Below, piece by piece: positions 12,251-22,653 of a stretch of 64,000 nt of DNA. The DNA comes from Sycobia sp. Sy_11 (lineage: Eukaryota > Arthropoda > Insecta > Hymenoptera > Epichrysomallidae), in assembly GCA_018907035.1 (NCBI GenBank), contig JACCIC010000135.1, positions 985,001-1,049,000 of the forward strand, in the 5' to 3' direction. Numbering within the stretch: position 1 is the first letter of the stretch; every line of letters starts with the position of its first letter. Below the pieces are notes generated by a model, which had not been told where the DNA came from, searched no databases, and saw only the letters and a list, made by a program, of their open reading frames with translations. The translations under genes and the position numbers were made by a program.

Positions 12251-13010
12251 GCTTGTGAATGGCGCCGGGGTTTGATGCGCATAGGTGGCACAGCTCATGC
12301 TCCAGTCCGATAACGGCTCGTTGCCTGCACTGCGCCTGCGATTGGAGATGGCGTGACGGGACGCAGAGATGCTTCGTCCACGTGCAGCAGTACCTCGCTC
12401 CTTGTATAGCGCCTAGCTGGGGAGATGGCGGCCGGGGAAGCGGCGCTGGGTCATGGCGTGCAGCCGGAGTCTCCGTTGCCTTTTCTTGTCTCAGTGGCGC
12501 TCGTCGATACTGAATGTTGGGTAGGTATAGCTTGTGCGCTACGTCCTCTCCTTGGCTTAGGTGGATATTCGCTCCATGTATATATTTTCTCCGCCTGTGG
12601 TAAAACGGCGATGCGGTAATTACGGATAGCTGAATAGCGAAAAAGTGCGTCTGCTCTACTCGGCTGATCGCTGATCGGTAGCCTCTCTGTCGAGTGCTCG
12701 GCGTTCATCTTGCGCATTCATATCACGTCGAGTCGATCGCACGTTCGCGGTGATCGATATCTCGATCGATTTCAACTTTCCTTTCCTTATACCATCGCGA
12801 AACCATATATATATATTGTGACGAGTGTCACCAAACGCCCACGCCGACTTGTCCAGAGAGAACGAAGACGACGCGCACGCCATCCCACGACGAGGAAAGC
12901 CTCAAGGCGCTCGTGCGCGCCATCGCGCCTTGTGCTCGACACGCCCTCCCGTTTCCTTACCCCAGCGCTCGCACCATGCTCGCGAGAGAGGTTAGAATTT
13001 GTCAGGATTT
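12251..13010. other. GC-rich island, unassigned
   Basis: A sharply bounded GC-rich block of ~750 bp in AT-rich surroundings. It contains several overlapping open frames in both directions, none recognisable, and many CG dinucleotides. The second half begins after a short TA run near 12808-12819 with TGTGACG, reminiscent of how LTR D begins after a TA run at 22651. It may be a decayed LTR/leader of the plus-strand gypsy relic B just downstream, or a genuine regulatory island. Confidence 0.35.
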
Positions 13011-13615
13011 ACATTTGGTGTTCAGAATGAAAACTCATTTATTTAGGTTTCATGAGTTATTCTTAAGTAAAGATAACTGTATACACCTGAAAGGGAGAAA
13101 AACAAGTAAAATTCTAGAGCTGCTGAAAGTATATTTTTCCTGATAAAGCTAATCATAAAGAGAAGATTAAAGGTTGGAAGATGTTGTTGCACAAGGAACA
13201 TAAAAGTAAGAAGATGAGAAAATATAGAAGAAAGGGCGTTTTAAAGAGGGAATTGAGATTAAATAAAGCTACAAAGGAAGAAGGCGTTATCAATAGAAAA
13301 ATAAGAAGGAAGATCAATAAGTTTATATTCTTCGTGAAAGTGTTACAAATACAAGAACTATGATACATTTAAGTACACCTGTGTTTGTTGATACTCATAA
13401 GTATGTAATTGCACTCTGTGATAGTTAATTGTCGATACATCAGAATTAAGAACGAGTTTACAGAAATAAAATTTCGTTGTGTGCATGAATCCACATCCAA
13501 GTGGGATTGAATTTCGATCGGTGTTCGCGGCATTACATTGAATTTTCGACACTGAATTGATACAATGATAAATTTATGGTATAACTGTTAAAATGATATA
13601 TAATTAGTATCGATA
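13011..13615. other. spacer, no gene recognised
   Basis: AT-rich sequence with lysine-rich or leucine-rich open frames on opposite strands (13153-13368) that reflect purine-rich composition. No domain was recognised. Confidence 0.4.
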
Positions 13616-15125
13616 AAAAGTGCATGAGTATGCCGTGGCGGGCATCGTGAAAGAACTTCACGTCGTCATCCTCCCGGATCTCGATGACAACTGTTATGTA
13701 GGTGTGAATTTTGTACATGCCTTCAGAGCAGTTCTGGATCCGTGCACCGATAAACTCTGTATCAAGTATGTAAAGCGTGTGAATACACCCAACGTGGCCG
13801 GCGAAGTGACGATGCACTTCACAGCCCCCGTGGGTCGAGTACGAAATAAATCTCGGAGCGGCTGAAGCCCGTATGCAGCGGTACTATCCATCTCGCTAAC
13901 AATAAAGTACTTGGGCATTCTGGTGAATCGTGAAGGTTTTAGGCGCTATCCGACGAAAGTCGAGCAGGATCATACATATCCGCCCCCCCCCCGTAATCCA
14001 AAGCAACTGAGGCGATTTATGGGCATGGCCTCCTAGTATCGCAAATTTTACGCGACTTTGCGATCACCGCAGAACCTCTGATTCGGCTCACGAAAAAGGG
14101 CTGGTAGTACGATCCGGGCCGAGAACAAGATGATGTGTTTGAGTGGATGAAAGCATTCATCGCGTGCGCGCCTATTCTGCAAAGGTAACGCTTTGAGGAA
14201 ACGTTCGTGGTATAGACAGATACGAGCGACACGGGTTTCGACGCTGTGTTACTGCAGGTCATTGACGGGCACGAGCGAGTTTGTAAGCCGGACGATGACC
14301 TCCGCCAAGCGCAACTATAGTGTTACGGAGGGCGAGTGTCTTGCCGTACTCTGGACCATATGAATGTTTCAGCCGTATTTCGCAGATTATCACTTTCAAG
14401 TGATAACCGACGATAACTCCCTCCGCTGGCTATGCAAGCAGCGGAACCTGACGAGAGCCCTTACCCGTTGGGCGTTTTTAATTACAAGGACACAGCTATG
14501 ATGTGGAGCATCGCAAAGGGGCACTGAACTACGTTCCAGACGCCCTCTCTCGTATGCACGGAGAAGACAGTCCATGGCTCTGCGTGCTATCTTCGGCAGA
14601 GTGATCGGCGGATACCTAATACTTGCAACGAGGGTATGACGTTCAGAAGCATCCGTCGTATTATCCCGTCTAGAAAGTAATAAGCGGGCAGCTTCATCGC
14701 TACGGACCGGTCTGGTCGCTGGCGGAGACACCGAGGAAGACACGGCATAAAAATTCGTGATTCCCAAAGAGCAGCGAGAGAGCATCCATATTGAGTGTCA
14801 CGATGAGCCCACAGCTGGCCACTTGGGTTGTGAAAAGACTGGCCCGACATGTATACAAACGTGGCAGTAGACGTGCGACAACGCCAAATATGCCAAAATG
14901 CCAAGTATCACGCATATACGTCTGCTTACCACCACCCCCACGCAAATCCCATAGAACGTGTGAATCGTGCGGTGAAGACGATGATCAGTAGCTTCGTCGA
15001 GGAAAATCACCGTGTGTGGGATGACAAACTGGCAGAAATTCGCGTATAATACCGCAGTGCACTGTACTACTGCATTCAGCCCGACGAGGCTGCTTTACAG
15101 CCGACAGCTGAAGCCGTCGTGCAAT
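13616..15125 (+). pseudogene. Ty3/gypsy element B pol relic (protease, RNase H, integrase)
   Basis: Plus-strand pol remains. A protease C-terminal part (13620-13860) reads VKELHVVILPDLDDNCYVGVNF, closely paralleling the element D protease. Most of RT is deleted: the frame jumps to the end of the palm (LGILVNREGFRRYPTKVE) and the thumb (LRRFMGMAS) at about 13910-14035. The RNase H region follows (about 14090-14580: AEPLIRLTKKGW, FVV.TDASDTGFDAVLLQ, YHFQVITDDNSLRWL, EHRKGALNYVPDALSRMHGE). Integrase fragments end it: the zinc domain start HIECHDEPTAGHLG near 14785-14825 and HANPIERVNRAVKTMI near 14935-14985. Several stops and indels are present, and no LTRs were found. Relationship to D: same protease and RNase H phrases. 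Confidence 0.87.
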
Positions 15126-16555
15126 AATCACCGACACATGCTACATAAAATATAGCATTTCACTTGTAAAAATATGAAATGCTATATTATATAAAATAAA
15201 TTCCGGCAGGAAACGATTCTTTAGATCATAAATAGTATAAATGTTTTGGAAAACTATCGATAAAGAAGTGATAAATAATGTTTTCATTGATTGATAATTT
15301 GAAATCCCAATTTAGAACTGAATATTGTAGTATTTTGTTTGAAATCAATTAGATAAATCATTTCATATTTTTTAAAATCAATTAGAGAAAATTCATTAAG
15401 AATAAGTATCCAGGAGAACTTATATAAATAATGAGACTATTTTATTTTTTAATTTTTAATTAAATTGTATTTCTAAATAAATTGTTTAGTAGTAATGTTG
15501 AGTTCAGATACTAAGAGGGTAATTACGGACAAGCACAGTCTGAGAAAGAAGGATTTTATATGGCAGACTTATATGACTACGAACTTAAAATACATAACTA
15601 CTAAGTATGGATATTGCATGATTGTGATCCTAGTCGAAAAAGTTCAAATATTCTTACTGAATCAGATGAATAGCCTAATATATATGCTATGGATATATTG
15701 TACTTCGATCTATATAAATTGGAATTTTCCAACGGAATAAGAAAGATAGAGAAGAATAAATATTTTACTTTTGAACATCATGTTCTATAGTATTAAAATC
15801 TATAATAAATTATGAACAAATTTCAAAGATTTCTTTGATACCCAATTACAATGCTATTTAAATAACTAAACCTATATTATTAATAATGTAAATTAAACAG
15901 AAATTAAATAAAATAAAGCTCTATCGATTTAATTTAAACTAGTTTAATTAAATTGATAGAGTTGAAGAAGTAGGATTATTGAAATATATTATTTTTTATA
16001 TTATTAGATTATTAGAATATACATATTCTAATTCATCATGTGACGTTGGTGATTATCCACCGACTGCCTTGGTCAGTTTTTCTTTCACCGCTGTGGTCCT
16101 CGCAGCTGAAATTACGTGTAAAAAAGGGTGGAAAGGAAAAAATAAAAACTTTCCTCAGCGGAGTATCTGGGAGAAGGGTTCGAGGGAGAGAACCTTCGGA
16201 CACAGACATAATACGTATAATATTTCGATTATTTAAAGCAGGACAGGGAAACCTCCACTGCTTGAGTAGAGAAAAACGCCGAGATTTTTCTGGTTAGAAA
16301 TATCAACAATTTGAATAATCAATCAATAACTAAACTAAATCTTACCTTACTACACATGGATGATGCGCATTCATTGCGTGATTTTTCGTAGCTTGAAACC
16401 TCTTAGCATTAAGAGTTCGTACTCTAGAGTGAGACTCTTTCACATTAAGATCGAAGTATTTTTGTGCTACATATCGAAGCAGCAGAGGCCTATAACCGAC
16501 AGGATACTGGAAATCTCAAGACAGCAGGGGCATAGGTTGAGATAAAGCGCCGCTA
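15126..16555. other. AT-rich spacer with two short hairpins
   Basis: No gene recognised. Perfect 12-bp inverted arms occur at 15151-15162 and 15175-15186 (arm TATAGCATTTCA). A longer imperfect palindrome occurs at about 15919-15962 (arms CTCTATCGATTTAATT / its complement). Both are AT-rich and could be hairpin ends of decayed small elements. Confidence 0.45.
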
Positions 16556-16559
16556 CGTG

Positions 16560-17020
16560 TCGTACTCATGGCGTCGCTAACGCGCAACGGTACACGGACG
16601 GCAGCGTGTACGCCTCCTCAGCCGTTTGCACTCTCGGTCCGGGGCTAGGGCAAGGATGTTACCGTGCGTGCTGTTCTCGCTCCCCTGGATTACGCGCACA
16701 TAATTGACACAAACTTCAACTTGTTAACACGCCGACGCGATGGACGCTAAGATGGCGACCTCAAACTTTCACGACTTCAGTCGACGGAAAACGTGAGACG
16801 AAAAAAACAACAAGGCGGAACGGACGAAAAGTGCGTCAAACTATACACATGCCGAGGACGAAAGAGCTCTTTACTTCGAGCCTCGTACCTAAAGATGCGC
16901 TCCCAGCGCCCTCGCAGCTCGTGCGTACTATTTCTCGAGCTCACGCGAACACTCGTGGTTTTTCCCGAGCGCTCTAACCTACGACCGCCGTTCGGGCGGT
17001 TACAATGTCCCCCTTCCAAA
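16560..17020 (-). mobile_element. 3' LTR edge and polypurine tract of gypsy element C
   Basis: On the minus strand a purine run (17005-17020, GGAAGGGGGACAT-like) lies directly before TGTAACCGCCCGAACGGCGG, beginning at 17004. That is the arrangement expected of a polypurine tract followed by a 3' LTR starting with TG. The LTR body is the GC-rich block below 17004. Its far end is uncertain; I place it near the drop in GC at about 16.56 kb. No second copy was found to fix the boundaries. Confidence 0.5.
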
Positions 17021-17227
17021 CCGCAGAAGGGGCGCGTGGTCGCGAAGGGGTTGGAGTGGTGACGGTGCGCGAGACGCGAACGTTGCAGATATACATTGGG
17101 GAACACAGTAGGTAATAATACATAATTTGACAAAAACACGGTAGGGGATAATATATGATCTGGGGAAACACGACTACCATTGGTTTACCCTTCGCATGGA
17201 TACAAAAGAGAAACAAAAAAAAGTAAT

Positions 17228-18043
17228 TTACGCTAACTGAAAAGAAAACCTGTAGCAGAAATTCAGAAAAAAACACCTGTAGCAGAATCGTTTGGTTCTG
17301 GGGTGTGGGCAAGCGGAATAGCGCTGACCACCATCACCGCAGTTCCAGCAGTATGTTGCTGCTGACTCGCCTTGGCCAGCACCATCTGACCCTGTTGGGC
17401 CCAATAAGGACCGATTTGAGTCGAAGGACGACGCAGTCCTCTGCCTCGTCCGTTGACTCGGTACATGTTGCTCAATGTTCGTACCTGGGGATGAATTAAT
17501 GTCGTTAAATTGGTGGTATCTTTGTAGATCTGATACATGCGCCTTTGTCGTTTTGCCGTCACTCATGTCCTCGATTTCGCCGAAAATTGGCCTGGACCTG
17601 ATGACAGGACAGGTTGCGTCTACACACCATGTCATTAACCTCAAATGTCTCCGGTCGGCGTCCCTTATTGTAGTATTTGACACTGGGAGGTGGATGTCCC
17701 AGTTTCTATGGTCGTTTTGGACAAAAATCGCAATCATGGTTTTGATGACCCTATTTACCCGTTCTACAGGGCTTGCCTGTGCGTGGTACGGCACAATAAA
17801 TTGATGTATAACACCTAAATCCGCGAGTTTATTCTTGAGCTATTTGTTGACAAAGTCGGTACCGTTATCCGAAATTTGGTATTTTGAGCAACCCCAGATG
17901 AAGATAATCTGTTCTTCTAGTGCCCGAGTGATCGCTTGGCCATTTGTTTTGCGTAATGGGCGTATCTCGATGTATTTGGTGAAGAGGTCTTGAAACACCA
18001 CTAGATATTTATGCTGTCCCTTGCTGATTGGGAACGGGACCAT
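17228..18043 (-). pseudogene. gypsy element C integrase relic with a C-terminal CCHC-like knuckle
   Basis: The integrase core is split. 18043-17840 carries FPISKGQHKYLVVFQDLFTKYIEIRPL and the second catalytic-type block ISDNGTDF. 17794-17228 is a single open frame that starts with ASPVERVNRVIKTMI (third acidic residue in PVER). It runs through an integrase C-terminal HVSDLQRYH block and then, without a break, a linker rich in S/T/Q/R and a zinc-knuckle sequence: CWNCGDGGQRYSAC, then PHPRTKRFCYRC. The His of the first knuckle is Gln. This knuckle would normally be expected in gag, yet here it lies between integrase and the polypurine tract in the integrase frame. A stop/shift separates the two integrase parts. 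Confidence 0.8.
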
Positions 18044-18222
18044 GATGTCTGGAGCTACACTGCACCAGGGTCGTTCGATATTTCATTGGGACATCAAGCA
18101 CCTGGGTCCTCTCTGCGACACTTTGTGTATTTGACATTCAGAGCAGTGCTTCACATGTTTGTGTATGTATCTTTTCATATCTGGCCAGCAGTACTACAGG
18201 CCGACTTTGTGAGTAGTTTTAT

Positions 18223-19220
18223 CTACTCCAAAGTGCCCTGAGGTGAGAGTGTTATGACACTCGTGGAGGGCTCGCTCTCTGTCGTGAGATGGTCATCCTG
18301 GTCGTGGCCCAATGCTTTTGCAATTTCGTTTGGGCGGTGTTTGTATAGTCGTCGATTCTTAATCGTCCGTTGTAAGGGTAGCGGTAGAGGACTCGGGGTG
18401 TTGAGGGGGCCTTGACCGGGCGTCGGGTACGTGGTGAAGTGCTCCCTTTCTGTGGCGATTTCGATGTTGTAGGCCTGGAGTGATGTTGCCCACCTAGCTA
18501 GGCATCCTGTTGGGTCCTTCAGTACGTTTAACCACTTAAGGCTACTGTGGTCTGTTATTACTGTAAATTTCTCGCCAACTAGGTAATTGACATCCGGGCA
18601 GCAAAACTCGGATTTCTCCTTGTTTATCTGCAATCCAATTTTGTTCAGGCGGGTGAGTACCGCTTTCACATCGCGAATGTGCTGTTCGAAGGTCTTCATA
18701 GTGAAGATAGTATCATCCATATACACAAAGACGTTCGGTTGCCACGCTGACCCGAAAACAAGGTCCATACCACGCTGAAAGGTGGCCGGGGCGCTCGTTA
18801 GCCCATAAGGTAATCTGGTGTATTGCGAGAGGCCTTTCTGCGGGACCGCAAAGTCGGTGACCTCTTTGCTGCTTTCCTCAAGCGGTATTTGATGGTAAGC
18901 CTGACTGAGATCTATTTTAGTCAGGTACCGCGCGTCACGTAGGTTGTCCATCCATATGCGGAAGAGGGTACGCGTCCTTTTTAGTGATGGCGTTGACTGC
19001 CCGGAAGTCAATACAAAACCTTATTTTTCCGTCCTTTTTAGGGGCGATTACCGGGCCTCTGCTCCACGAGCACGAGCACGAGCACGAGCAGCTGCTCCTC
19101 GAGCAGTCTATCGATTTCTGCATGTGCCTGGTTTAGGAATTTTTCAGGTATTCGTCGGAGACGCTGCTTTATAGGACGATGCCCTTGGATGTCGATAACG
19201 TATGGCTGCATGCGTGCCAA
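18223..19220 (-). pseudogene. gypsy element C reverse transcriptase-RNase H relic
   Basis: RT fingers near 19020-19060 read [30 protein letters not shown]. Then, after a frameshift, the 263-codon frame 19011-18223 carries LTKIDLSQAYHQIPL, TRLPYGLTSAPATFQRGMD, NVFVYMDDTIF (intact YMDD box near 18720) and KSEFCCPDVNYL. At about 18590 the RT jumps in frame straight to the RNase H block EKFTVITDHSSLKWLNVL, so the thumb, connection and first RNase H half are deleted. A GAGCAC-type hexamer microsatellite at about 19066-19095 inserts SCSCSCS just before the APKKDGK block. The remainder of 18223-18480 is degenerate. Confidence 0.88.
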
Positions 19221-19268
19221 TTACAGGTTTCCTTTGCTCTCCGATATCAAATGTCGTAGCACTCGGTC

Positions 19269-19688
19269 TCATTCTCGCTTGTCCGAGTCTTTGAATTGTG
19301 CTACCCCATTGATGGCTGCGGCGGCCGTAATAGCCTCTGGTAAGTCACGTTGTTGTATGTCGAAGTGCCAAATGACGTTTTTAGGCGCGTGCCACGTAGG
19401 GTCGGCAAAGTTTCTGATCATTTTGATCGACGTAAATATGTCTATGCCAAGTATCATGGCATACTTCAAAGTGGCAGATACTTTGAAGCACGCTTTCAGT
19501 TGTTGGTTGTCGATTGTCAATAGCAAATCGACTTCGCCTTCGTTGGAACAAACTTTACCGTCCGGCATCTGCGCGTACGAGCGTACAGGTATGAAAGCCG
19601 ATTTTACTAGCTTGCCTGAACCAGGGCCTACGTAAGATTTTCGAGCACCCGGTGTTCTGTACATTACTGGATTTAGTTGATATTCCAT
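19269..19688 (-). pseudogene. gypsy element C protease-region relic
   Basis: A 139-codon minus-strand frame immediately upstream of the element C RT. It shows a VDLLLTIDNQQLKACFKVS segment, MILGIDIFTSIKMI (the 'ILG.D(W/I)L' block that follows retropepsin folds), and WHAPKNVIWHF, all shared with the protease tail of element A. The D-S/T-G catalytic triad is not visible in this fragment, so either the protease active site lay upstream and is lost or this is the C-terminal half only. A frameshift joins it to the DIQGHRPIKQRLRR segment at 19140-19200. Confidence 0.7.
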
Positions 19689-19994
19689 CGGGGGTTCACA
19701 ATCGTTAGGTGATCACAGAATCCTCTGTAAATCTCGATCGGACGTTGCAACTTGAATTTTCCGGAACATTTTAATGATGTCCGCAGTAAAACATACTTAT
19801 ATCGACATCAATTGAGAAGAATAAAAGAGAGATCTTTCTGATGGGGTGGTTTCACAAGCAAAAAGTCATTTGGACAATCTTGATTACGCGTCCAAGTATT
19901 TCATATGTTTTCATGAAGTCTATATCATGAAGCATATATATCGTGGGTAGGTAAATTTCGTACAGTTTCGTACAGCAGACAAAAGACGGGAAAA
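19689..19994. other. spacer, nothing recognised
   Basis: About 300 bases between gypsy C and a Kolobok-like end. No coding or terminal motif was found. Confidence 0.4.
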
Positions 19995-20355
19995 AGCAAT
20001 TTTTTTCTTTTGTATTTTAGCCACAATTTTTTTGATTTTGCACGTACATAAAATTTTCTAGTTAGATCGGTTTCTGGAGTCATACTGAACATACAACTAT
20101 TTGATTGATTTGTTCAGACCATTCGTCGGCAATATTTTACGACCACGACAACGTAATCTACTTTTTGAGGTGTTGTCTTTGACCATACTTCACATGTATA
20201 AAAAATGTATAAAATAAATAAAAAAATTTTGTTTATGTACTTCAAGAGTATATTTATTAAGCATTTCAAATCCTACATCCATATCTTCAATATCATTCTC
20301 AGAAAAATTTCACAAATATAGCGTTTTTTTCGAGGGTCTAAAGTAGAATACTGCC
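19995..20355 (-). mobile_element. Kolobok-like terminal fragment (inverted copy of 28754-29110)
   Basis: This segment is the reverse complement, with scattered mismatches, of the left end of the TTAA-flanked element at 28754. It ends at 20355 with the same terminal sequence (minus strand GGCAGTATTCTACTTTAGAC). The next four plus-strand bases are TCAA, a one-base change from the expected TTAA target duplication. Shared internal landmarks include the CTCGAAAAAAACGCTAT block and GTTCAGTATGACTCC. No coding sequence. The other end is not recognisable, so it is a truncated copy. Confidence 0.75.
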
Positions 20356-20633
20356 TCAATATATTGCATGTTACGTTTTTTACATGCCTAGTCAAGCAAA
20401 TCTATTTCTGGATCACCTCTGTTCATTCGCTTCTTTAATTTAGTTCCTGCTATGAAGATGAATTTCCAATGGTAAGTTGTTGATTACGCCATCCAGTAGT
20501 CTACCACCAATTTTAAACTATTTTCGAGATTTATGAACAATCATTTCGACTACTATTTTATAACTGCTATTAAAAAACTATAAAACATACATTTATATAT
20601 TTCCATCATCCAATAATATATTTGACTTTGTTA

Positions 20634-21300
20634 CAGAAACATCGATTCCACTGAGCAGGCTACCAAACTGCTCATCACGAACTTGGATTTTGGAACCGAA
20701 AAAAGGAGAAAGCGGCATGGAGAGTTACCACCAAATAATATACGAGCAATGTTTTGCAGCCCATCAAACTGTGGAAAAACAAATAGCTTATATTCTTAGG
20801 TTATAGTTTAATATTCTTAGGTTCGAGAACGTATATGTTACTCAAAACCGTGAAATCAGCCAAAGTATCAATTTCTTTAAAAAATTTTATAAGCAATAGA
20901 CGTCGTTATATATCTGTCATTTAGTGAACATGAATGTAATATAAGCAGATGATGTATTGCTGAATTCAATTCTTTTTTTGATGATATAGCTTGTCAAAAA
21001 CAAGATAAAGTTAGAGCATTTTTCTGCATGGGCATACATAAAAGTGTAAAATGCTCATATACTAAAACATGTTATCAGAGATAATATTAATCTGTTAGTA
21101 CTTTATCATCAAGACTATATGAATCTAAAACATATCTATGATGATCACATCAATACTGAACTGTCATTCAACAATTTTCAAAATCTTTGTTTTAAATAAT
21201 GGATCAATGATAAATATGAATGTGTTGTTATTGACAGAGTGATGAATAATGGTAGATAAAGGAAAGGCTTTCACTATTTTGCAATAAAAAGAATTAAACA
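20634..21300 (+). pseudogene. Polinton/adintovirus-like DNA-packaging ATPase relic
   Basis: Plus-strand translation across frames gives an FtsK/HerA-type packaging ATPase of the kind carried by Maverick/Polinton elements and adintoviruses. Visible blocks: a DSTEQATKLLITNLDFGTEK lead-in (about 20642-20700); a Walker A region SPSNCGKTNS at 20758-20787; a FENVYV block near 20823; a Walker B region FFDDIACQKQDK near 20973-21005 with a following AFFCMGIHKSV; IRDNINLLVL and MNLKHIYDDHINTELS near 21073-21165; VVIDR and GR-RKGF near 21220-21270. The ATPase would thread genomic DNA into capsids. There are at least four stops or frame changes, so it is dead. An AG-ending pyrimidine stretch at 20626-20633 looks like an intron acceptor, but this may be chance. 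The family assignment rests on motif order and spacing recalled from the family, not on a search. Confidence 0.72.
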
Positions 21301-21814
21301 AATTCTTAATCACTCAGTTCAAATTTAAAATGCATTACAACAGCATATTAAACTTTTAGAAAGAAATAAATATCGTTAGCGAGCTCTTGTAAGAATATTG
21401 GAAGAAAATCCGCTCTCTTGAAACAGCGGATGCAGAATCTTCAAAAGAAGATGATACACCGAAACCAGTCATTACATCACTTAAAAATCGTGTCAAATCA
21501 AAAAGTAAAAACTTACAGTCTTCTAATTTCATTTTGGATGATGACAACAATCAACAGCCAACTAAGACGCGAAAAAGTTGAGTATTATGATAGATATTAA
21601 TATTTGCTCAACTTCCATAAAAGATTATGATTCCTCTGATGATTTTGCTTCGTTGGATAACTCAATGATGAATTCAATATTCATATCTATGCACGAAAGG
21701 AATGATAAAACTAATATTTTAGATCCAAGCCGCAGTAAATTCAATAACATATATGGAGTAGGAAATATTGGATGTATGTATATGCTTGGCGGTTCTGAAA
21801 CTATTCAACCATAG
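21301..21814 (+). pseudogene. companion ORF relic after the packaging ATPase
   Basis: Downstream of the ATPase, in the same orientation, broken frames are rich in K, N, S and acidic residues. The last (21578-21814) has an acidic DSSDDFASLDNSMMNS stretch and ends in a NNIYGVGNIGCMYMLGGS block. A 'YGV(R)...M(I/L)G.S' motif of this kind starts a conserved unnamed protein family that often neighbours the packaging ATPase in insect Polinton-like elements. I recall the pattern but cannot confirm it here. The frame stops right after the motif, so the rest of the gene is lost. The 379-bp palindromic element begins 80 bases later. Confidence 0.45.
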
Positions 21815-21894
21815 AAATTAAGGATGCACTATAATTATTTTGTGGAACTAAATTAAACAATTGAATATACATTTCTAAGAATAGAATATTTTTA

Positions 21895-22273
21895 CACTTG
21901 GGTAAATTCCACAGATATGCGATGTATAACATCGACAAATTTATTTCAACGACGATTAGTCCCGATTGAAATTCTCTTTCCGCGATATGTGCAAAAATAT
22001 AACTTTTAATTTTGAAATAAGTTTAAATGATTAAATAAATTACTATTTGTACGTTACGCCCTCAGTCGTCGTTGCCGTCCTACTGACGTGCCCAGCAGGT
22101 AACTCAGGGCGAAACGTACAAAAAGTAATTTATTTAATCATTTGAACTTATTTCAAAATTAAAAGTTATATTTTTGCACATATCGAGGAAAGAGAATTTT
22201 AATCTGGCCTAATCGTCGTTGAAATAACTTTGTCGATGTTATACATCACATATCTGTGGAATTTACCCAAGTG
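21895..22273. repeat. palindromic MITE (fold-back), TA-flanked
   Basis: Two ~170-bp arms (21895-22064 and 22104-22273) are near-perfect inverted repeats around a ~40-bp GC-richer loop. The outer ends are CACTTGGGTAAATTCCAC and its complement, each bordered by TA (21893-21894 and 22274-22275), the duplication expected of Tc1/mariner-type transposition. There is no coding capacity. The arms differ at only a few positions, so the element is not very old. A terminal-repeat junction of a larger element is an alternative. Confidence 0.8.
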
Positions 22274-22275
22274 TA

Positions 22276-22612
22276 AAATTGTGTCACCATTCATTTTTAA
22301 AACATATTCAAAATATCAGGTTACTATATACAAAAAAAAGACAAGAAGCTTTTCGATGCTATACTATTCATTACTTACAAAATAACATAAAATAATATTC
22401 GAAAATGAAAAATATACAATATAACTTGTATTTCACAAATGAATAATATGTATAGGCACGCTTAAATAAATATATAATGGTGAATTGATGTGTATTGTGT
22501 CTGCGCATATATATACGAGTAAATATATGATAATGCATGAGTATATGTATGTATAGATATGTATACGTGCGGTCATACAGGTGTATATACATACGGATAT
22601 GCATCTGTATGA

Positions 22613-22650
<38 letters not shown>
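22276..22650. other. AT-rich spacer ending in an (AT)n microsatellite
   Basis: No gene. A TA microsatellite at about 22616-22650 ends exactly where LTR D starts. Short GTATAT-type repeats occur at 22500-22610. Confidence 0.6.

Positions 22651-22653
<3 letters not shown>

Noticed and set aside
12259..12290. TGGCGCCGGGGTTTGATGC as a plus-strand primer-binding site
   Set aside because: TGGCGCC fits a PBS, but the bases before it do not end in CA and no LTR pair could be found. The match may be chance in GC-rich DNA.
13981..13992. C-run CCCCCCCC as a possible signal or polypyrimidine site
   Set aside because: It lies within the decayed RT/thumb region of element B, where an indel expanded a proline codon run. 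It is a likely homopolymer artefact or decay.
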